Positions 6,947 through 10,608 of a stretch of 10,608 bases of DNA are shown here, in pieces. Origin of the DNA: Cyanobacteria bacterium K_DeepCast_35m_m2_023. GTDB lineage: Bacteria; Cyanobacteriota; Cyanobacteriia; PCC-6307; Cyanobiaceae. The translations under genes and the position numbers were made by a program. The stretch lies in contig VGQR01000044.1 of the NCBI GenBank assembly GCA_016882345.1, forward strand, positions 1-10,608, read 5' to 3'. Within the stretch, counting starts at the first letter, position 1; each line of letters opens with the position of its first letter. The notes beneath the pieces were generated by a model. That model searched no databases. It saw only the letters and a program-made list of their open reading frames with translations, and was not told the origin of the DNA.

Positions 6947-6955
6947 TCCTCACAC
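6947..6955 (-). promoter_or_regulatory. Candidate Yfr1 small-RNA pairing site over the porin ribosome-binding site
   Basis: Read on the porin strand, 6955 to 6947 is GTGTGAGGA, ending three bases before the porin ATG and containing its GAGGA ribosome-binding site. It is the exact complement of UCCUCACAC, nine of the eleven bases of the conserved unpaired core (ACUCCUCACAC) of the cyanobacterial small RNA Yfr1. In Prochlorococcus, Yfr1 is known to pair with the leaders of outer membrane porin mRNAs. The match is seen directly; regulation here is inferred by analogy. The sRNA gene itself is not in this window. Confidence 0.6.
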
Positions 6956-6963
6956 AGAGAATG

Positions 6964-6976
6964 GGCGCAATGCGCC
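6964..6976. promoter_or_regulatory. 13-base palindrome in the porin leader
   Basis: GGCGCA (6964-6969) and TGCGCC (6971-6976) are reverse complements around a single base, 20 bases upstream of the porin ATG. As RNA it could form only a short GGCG/CGCC stem with a five-base loop; as DNA it is a good-looking dyad for a repressor. It sits next to the candidate Yfr1 site in the divergent region. Confidence 0.3.
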
Positions 6977-7017
6977 GAACAAATGTTTACGCGAAACCCC
7001 AGGGAGCACCATCACAG

Positions 7018-7033
7018 GTGTGCCAGATCACAC
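7018..7033. promoter_or_regulatory. Dyad GTGTG-N6-CACAC between the divergent porin and GT-C genes
   Basis: GTGTG (7018-7022) and CACAC (7029-7033) form a perfect 5-bp dyad around CCAGAT. ATCACA also occurs twice, at 7011-7016 and 7027-7032. The site lies 9 bases before the GT-C start codon and about 75 from the porin start. The half-sites resemble those of CRP-family regulators, but the spacing does not fit TGTGA-N6-TCACA, and it is not an NtcA box (GTA-N8-TAC). The role is uncertain. Confidence 0.25.
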
Positions 7034-7042
7034 AATGACCTC

Positions 7043-8494
7043 ATGGGCAGGGCAGCGCTGATCGCGCTGCTGGCCCTGCCGTTGCTGCTGAGCACAGCGC
7101 CTCGCAGCTTCATGGCCCATGACGAGGGGTATTACGCGCTCCAGGCCCGTTGGATGGTTGAGTCGGGCGATTGGCTGACCACTGGATTTTGGGGACAGCC
7201 GTTTTATGACCGCACCCCTGGCGTGCCCTGGCTCATCGCGGCCAGCACAAGCGTGTTTGGCCCGCATCGCTGGGCCATTCATCTGCCCAATTACGCCTGC
7301 GCCGTCGCCACCGCCGGAGTCACCTGGCGCTTGAGCCGCAGTTGGGTCTCAGCCGCCGTGTTGGTGCTGACGCCGCTGTGGTTCAGCTACGCCCACCTGG
7401 CAACCCAGGACATGCCCCTTTTGGCGCTGGAGCTGTTCGGCCTATGGGGCCTCTGGACCCGTCGTCCCATCCCCGCGGGCCTGTGGCTGGGCCTGGCGTT
7501 TCTGATCAAAGGTTGGATGGCGCTGCTGCCCGCTTTGGCCATGACGCCGCTGTTGCTGCTGGAACGGCGTCCGTTGTTGGCTCAATGGCGCTTTTGGGCA
7601 GCGCTGCTGGTCGGTTGGTTGCCGGCACTGCTGTGGCTTGAACGCAGCCTGGCGCGTTACGGAGCGGATGTTGTCAGCCTGCTGTGGCGAAAGCTGTTTT
7701 GGCTCTCCGGGCCCACGGTGTTTGCCCAGGGTCCGCTATACTACCTCTGGAACGTTCCCGTTAACACCGCACCCTGGGGGCTGATCGCCCCGCTGGGCTG
7801 GTTGCTGTTATTGATCCGCTGGCAGCGCGGAAAGCTCCAACGCGATCAACTGCTGCTCTGGCTGGGATACCCAGTCCTGTTGTTGCTGCTGCTGAGCGGA
7901 TTTCGCACCAAGACGCCGTATTACGCCCTGCAGCTCACACCGTTCATTGCCTATGGGGCTGCCATGGCCCTGGAGTGGACAGCCCAGCAGTCAGGGCGTC
8001 TCTGGACACGGCTGCGGTGGATCTCCGTGCTGCCTGGGGCAGGGCTGGTGACTGCAGGGATGGCCGCACCCCTGCCAGCGATCGGCACGGTCGCGCCCCT
8101 TGGGGTGCGCGTGGCCGCCATCGCCCTGGGGAGCTGCTGGCTGGCGAGTGGCTGGCAGCGCCCGGGGGCGCGACGGCTCTGGCTCTGGCTGGTCGGTCCC
8201 TATCTGGCGATGAGCTGCTTGCTTCAGGTCGGTGTGTTCATCGACCACAGTCCTGGTACGCGGCTGAAGCTGGCTGATCCAACCGTGTCCGCTGCCCTGA
8301 AGCGGGGCCCGGTTCACTTTTTAGGGGCATGGCCGATTCCCGATGACGCCCAGAAGGAGAGGATTCTCCTGGCATTGGGGGCTCCCCAGGTGGGCGGGAT
8401 GCATGACCGGGCAGAAACCCTCCCAATTGGGGTGCCAGTGTGGCAACTGCAGGGCAACAGCTGGACACTGCACCCCTCATGGACCCAACCCTGA
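7043..8494 (+). CDS. ArnT/PMT-type GT-C glycosyltransferase (multi-pass membrane protein)
   Basis: A 483-residue integral membrane protein with about ten hydrophobic segments (first at 4-19). It carries GT-C hallmarks: an acidic pair in the first outer loop (HDEGYYALQARWMVESGDWL, Asp27-Glu28), a GQPFYDRTPGVPWL stretch (51-64) matching the family's FDKPP..YWL region, TQDMPL (121-126), GPLYYLW (230-236) and TKTPYYALQLTPF (289-301). The usual Lys-Pro-Pro is Arg-Thr-Pro here. A short soluble tail follows from about 405. Such enzymes take a sugar from a polyprenyl-phosphate donor on the periplasmic face and move it to a lipid, glycan or protein; the acceptor cannot be read here. The ATG at 7043 places the first helix at the N-terminus. 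It is the first gene of a three-gene operon and overlaps the next by 16 bases. Confidence 0.83.
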   Translation: MGRAALIALLALPLLLSTAPRSFMAHDEGYYALQARWMVESGDWLTTGFWGQPFYDRTPGVPWLIAASTSVFGPHRWAIHLPNYACAVATAGVTWRLSRSWVSAAVLVLTPLWFSYAHLATQDMPLLALELFGLWGLWTRRPIPAGLWLGLAFLIKGWMALLPALAMTPLLLLERRPLLAQWRFWAALLVGWLPALLWLERSLARYGADVVSLLWRKLFWLSGPTVFAQGPLYYLWNVPVNTAPWGLIAPLGWLLLLIRWQRGKLQRDQLLLWLGYPVLLLLLLSGFRTKTPYYALQLTPFIAYGAAMALEWTAQQSGRLWTRLRWISVLPGAGLVTAGMAAPLPAIGTVAPLGVRVAAIALGSCWLASGWQRPGARRLWLWLVGPYLAMSCLLQVGVFIDHSPGTRLKLADPTVSAALKRGPVHFLGAWPIPDDAQKERILLALGAPQVGGMHDRAETLPIGVPVWQLQGNSWTLHPSWTQP

Positions 8495-9876
8495 TCCTGG
8501 AGCGCTTTCGCAGGCGCAATCGCGCCTACTACCAGGATCTGCAGCGCCTGCACCAACAACTCATCGCTCCGCGGCTACGGGTGCTGGAGATCGGCGGCGG
8601 TCTGGGCGATCTGTTGGCCGCACTCCAACCCGCCCACGGCGTGTGCATCCTGAGCGATCCCGCAGTCACCGAAGCCGCACGCAGCCGTCACCCGAACTTG
8701 CGTTTCGTCTGGGCCGACCCCGCCGCAGTGACTCCAGCGTCGATTGGCGAACCGGAAGCCTTTGATGTGATCGTGCTGAGCAACAGCCTCAACACCCTGC
8801 CCGATGTGCAGGCGGTGCTGGAACGGCTGGAGGCGTTTTGCCATCGCCGCACACGGCTCGTGATCAGCTTTCACAACTGGTTGTGGCAACCGGTGCTGAA
8901 AGCCGCCGAAGGACTGCGACTGCGCCGCCCCCAACCACCGGAAAGCTGGCTGACCCCTGGCGATGTCAACAACCTGCTGGACCTGGCGGGCTGGGAAGTG
9001 CTGAAACGCGGGCAGCGCTGTCTGCTGCCCAGACAAGTGCCGCTGCTGACCCCCCTGGCCAACCGCTGGCTGAGTCAGCTGCCCCTACTGGGCCAACTGG
9101 GGCTCACCCACTGGCTGGTGGCTCGGCCGACGGCACTGGCCAAACCAGCTCTGCCCAGCGTCAGCGTGGTCATTCCGGCCCGCAATGAAGCCGGCAACAT
9201 CGCCGCGGCGATCGAGCGGCTGCCCCTGCTCGGACGCCAGACCGAGGTGATCTTCGTCGAGGGGCACTCCAGCGACGACACCTGGCAGCAGATCCAAAAG
9301 GTCTGCGGCAGTGACCAGGGGCCCCTGCGGCTCAAAGCCCTGCGCCAGAGTGGCAAAGGCAAGGCCGACGCGGTCTGGCTGGGTTTCGAGCAGGCCAGCG
9401 GAGAGGTGCTGGTGATCCTGGATGCCGACCTGACGGTGCGTCCCGAAGATCTGCCCCGATTTATCGCTGCCCTGGCCGAAGGTCGCGGCGAATTTGTCAA
9501 CGGTTGCCGCCTGGTCTATCCCCGCAGCCATGCCGCCATGCCACCACTGAACACGGCAGCAAACCGTTTCTTCGCCGCCGTGTTCGCCTGGCTGCTGCGC
9601 CAGCGAATCAAAGACACCCTGTGCGGCACCAAGGTCATCTGGAAAGCCGACTACGAGCGACTGAAGGCTGGCCGAGCATTTTTTGGGGATTTCGACCCCT
9701 TTGGGGACTTTGACCTGCTGTTCGGGGCCAGCAAGTTGAACCTCAAGATCGTCGAAGTACCCGTGCGCTACCAGGAGCGCACCTACGGCAGCTCCAACAT
9801 TGCGCACGTCAAAGAGGGTTTCATCCTGGCGCGCATGTGTCTGGTGGCGGCCACCAAACTGCGCTTCACCCCTTGA
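8479..9876 (+). CDS. Fusion of a SAM methyltransferase-like domain and a GT2 glycosyltransferase
   Basis: A 465-residue two-domain protein. Residues about 10-215 resemble a class I SAM-dependent methyltransferase: VLEIGGGLGDLL (35-46) is the SAM-binding loop, FDVIVLSNSLNTLPD (95-109) the region after strand 4, and RLVISFHNW (126-134) strand 5. Residues about 225-465 are a GT2 domain of the dolichol/polyprenyl-phosphate-sugar-synthase type: VSVVIPARNEAGNI (228-241), VEGHSSDDTW (260-269), metal-binding DAD (315-317), KDTLCGTKVI (378-387), GDFDPFGDFDLLFGA (403-417) and RTYGSSNI (434-441). The likely job of the GT2 half is to load a sugar onto a polyprenyl phosphate at the cytoplasmic face. What the methyltransferase half modifies is unknown. 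No membrane helix is evident. The ATG at 8479 overlaps the GT-C gene by 16 bases, and the stop overlaps the next start. Confidence 0.85.
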   Translation: MDPTLILERFRRRNRAYYQDLQRLHQQLIAPRLRVLEIGGGLGDLLAALQPAHGVCILSDPAVTEAARSRHPNLRFVWADPAAVTPASIGEPEAFDVIVLSNSLNTLPDVQAVLERLEAFCHRRTRLVISFHNWLWQPVLKAAEGLRLRRPQPPESWLTPGDVNNLLDLAGWEVLKRGQRCLLPRQVPLLTPLANRWLSQLPLLGQLGLTHWLVARPTALAKPALPSVSVVIPARNEAGNIAAAIERLPLLGRQTEVIFVEGHSSDDTWQQIQKVCGSDQGPLRLKALRQSGKGKADAVWLGFEQASGEVLVILDADLTVRPEDLPRFIAALAEGRGEFVNGCRLVYPRSHAAMPPLNTAANRFFAAVFAWLLRQRIKDTLCGTKVIWKADYERLKAGRAFFGDFDPFGDFDLLFGASKLNLKIVEVPVRYQERTYGSSNIAHVKEGFILARMCLVAATKLRFTP

Positions 9877-10608
9877 AGCTGCTGGTGTTGCTGGCGGGGG
9901 GCCTGCTGGTCTATGGCCTGCTGGGCTTGGCTGTGGGTTGGAGCGCCGTCGCCCTCCAGCTCAGCACCATGCCCTGGTGGCTGTGGTTGATCGCTGGCCT
10001 GATGGTGGTGGCGGGCTATGGCCTGTTGTTTGCACGCTGGCAGCTGCTGCTTCGCTGGCAGGGTCATCCCCTCGCAGCACGTCCCAGCAGTGCGATCTTC
10101 CTGGCTGGGCTGGGGCTGATCGCCGCACCCGCACGCAGCGGCGAAGCCTTGCGGGGTCTATGGCTGCAACGCCGCCATGGCATCGCTTTACGGGTCGGGG
10201 TGGCGGCGACGGCGGCTGAACGCCTGATGGACCTCATCAGTGCTCTGCTGGTACTGGCCTGGGGTCTGGGACTGGGCCAACAGCGTCTGGCTCTGGCCCT
10301 GGTGCTGCTGACTTTGCTGGCGGCAGCCTGGCTGCTGAGCCATCCGGCCATGCTGCAGAAACTGGAATGCGGTTTGGCGACGCTGCCTGCTGTGAAGCGG
10401 TGGCGGGGCCTGCATCGGGTGTTGTGGGAAGGCCTGCAGGCGCTATCGGCGCTGCGGGCCCTGCTCAAACCGACACCATTGATTGCTGGCGTGGGGCTCA
10501 CGACCGCGGTGTGGCTCCTGGAAAGTGTTGTGCTGCAACGGGTGCTGGTGCACTGCGGCAGCGCGATAGGGCTGGGTCAAGCCGCTGTCATCAGAACCGC
10601 CACCAGCT
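9873..10608 (+). CDS. Flippase-like membrane protein (LPG_synthase_TM / UPF0104 family), C-terminus beyond the window
   Basis: The frame stays open to the window end, giving 245 codons of an incomplete multi-pass membrane protein. Diagnostic segments are FARWQLLLRWQGHPL (60-74), then APARSGEALRGLWLQRRHGI (93-112) and VAATAAERLMDLISALLVL (116-134), the conserved Gly-Glu and Glu-Arg-Asp signature of the lysylphosphatidylglycerol-synthase transmembrane (AglD/UPF0104) family. Members are often found beside GT2 enzymes and are suspected of lipid-linked sugar transport, though few have been tested. The start is probably a TTG at 9873 sharing TTGA with the preceding stop, an arrangement that suggests translational coupling. 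An ATG at 9969 is possible but would remove the first helix. The gene completes a plausible donor-making, moving and transferring cassette. Confidence 0.8.
   Translation, partial: MKLLVLLAGGLLVYGLLGLAVGWSAVALQLSTMPWWLWLIAGLMVVAGYGLLFARWQLLLRWQGHPLAARPSSAIFLAGLGLIAAPARSGEALRGLWLQRRHGIALRVGVAATAAERLMDLISALLVLAWGLGLGQQRLALALVLLTLLAAAWLLSHPAMLQKLECGLATLPAVKRWRGLHRVLWEGLQALSALRALLKPTPLIAGVGLTTAVWLLESVVLQRVLVHCGSAIGLGQAAVIRTATS

Noticed and set aside
6947..6955. The + strand TCCTCACAC as part of a yfr1 gene itself
   Set aside because: No Yfr1-like flanking stems or terminator surround it; it lies exactly over the porin ribosome-binding site on the other strand, so a target site is the better reading.
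7018..7033. A CRP- or NtcA-type operator
   Set aside because: The half-sites have the wrong spacing for TGTGA-N6-TCACA and there is no GTA-N8-TAC; kept only as an unassigned dyad.
9085..9807. A 240-codon - strand open frame opposite the GT2 domain
   Set aside because: The + strand carries clear GT2 motifs; the antisense translation shows no family resemblance.

Overview
The window comes from a high-GC cyanobacterium, most likely a unicellular picocyanobacterium of the Synechococcus/Cyanobium group. Three genes support this directly: zeta-carotene desaturase (zds), the NDH-1 subunit gene ndhO, and a porin with an N-terminal SLH domain. Only one HIP1 octamer (GCGATCGC, 1226-1233) was noticed, which also fits the picocyanobacterial group. 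Species assignment is inference.

Left part (1-4651) is a compact housekeeping block with genes alternating between strands. Partial zds (-) diverges from an A-type Fe-S carrier (+), which is followed by a small TPR protein (+). A lipid-A-disaccharide-synthase-related GT-B protein (-) comes next, then a two-helix membrane protein (+), a TIGR01777-type NAD-dependent epimerase (-), ndhO (+) and a J-domain protein (-). Three consecutive convergent pairs overlap at their 3' ends, by 23, 44 and 16 bases. A perfect 9-bp inverted repeat lies just upstream of the epimerase start.

Middle part (4652-6943) begins with about 620 bases in which I find no credible gene. That stretch holds a cluster of perfect palindromes and a strong hairpin that probably ends the porin transcript. 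The porin gene (555 aa, - strand) follows. Its first ~165 codons look like the rest of the window, while its barrel region is clearly richer in A+T, suggesting a mosaic gene. Its ribosome-binding region holds a 9-base perfect complement to the conserved core of the cyanobacterial small RNA Yfr1, known to target porin mRNAs in Prochlorococcus.

Right part (7043-10608) is a tightly coupled + strand operon: an ArnT/PMT-type GT-C glycosyltransferase, a methyltransferase-GT2 fusion protein, and a flippase-like (LPG_synthase_TM/UPF0104) membrane protein that runs off the window. Together they read as a cassette for lipid-linked sugar transfer to an envelope acceptor. One enzyme would make a polyprenyl-phosphate sugar, a membrane protein might help move it, and a GT-C enzyme would use it on the far side of the membrane. 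The acceptor, the sugar and the role of the methyltransferase domain are unknown. No RNA genes, CRISPR arrays or mobile elements were recognised.
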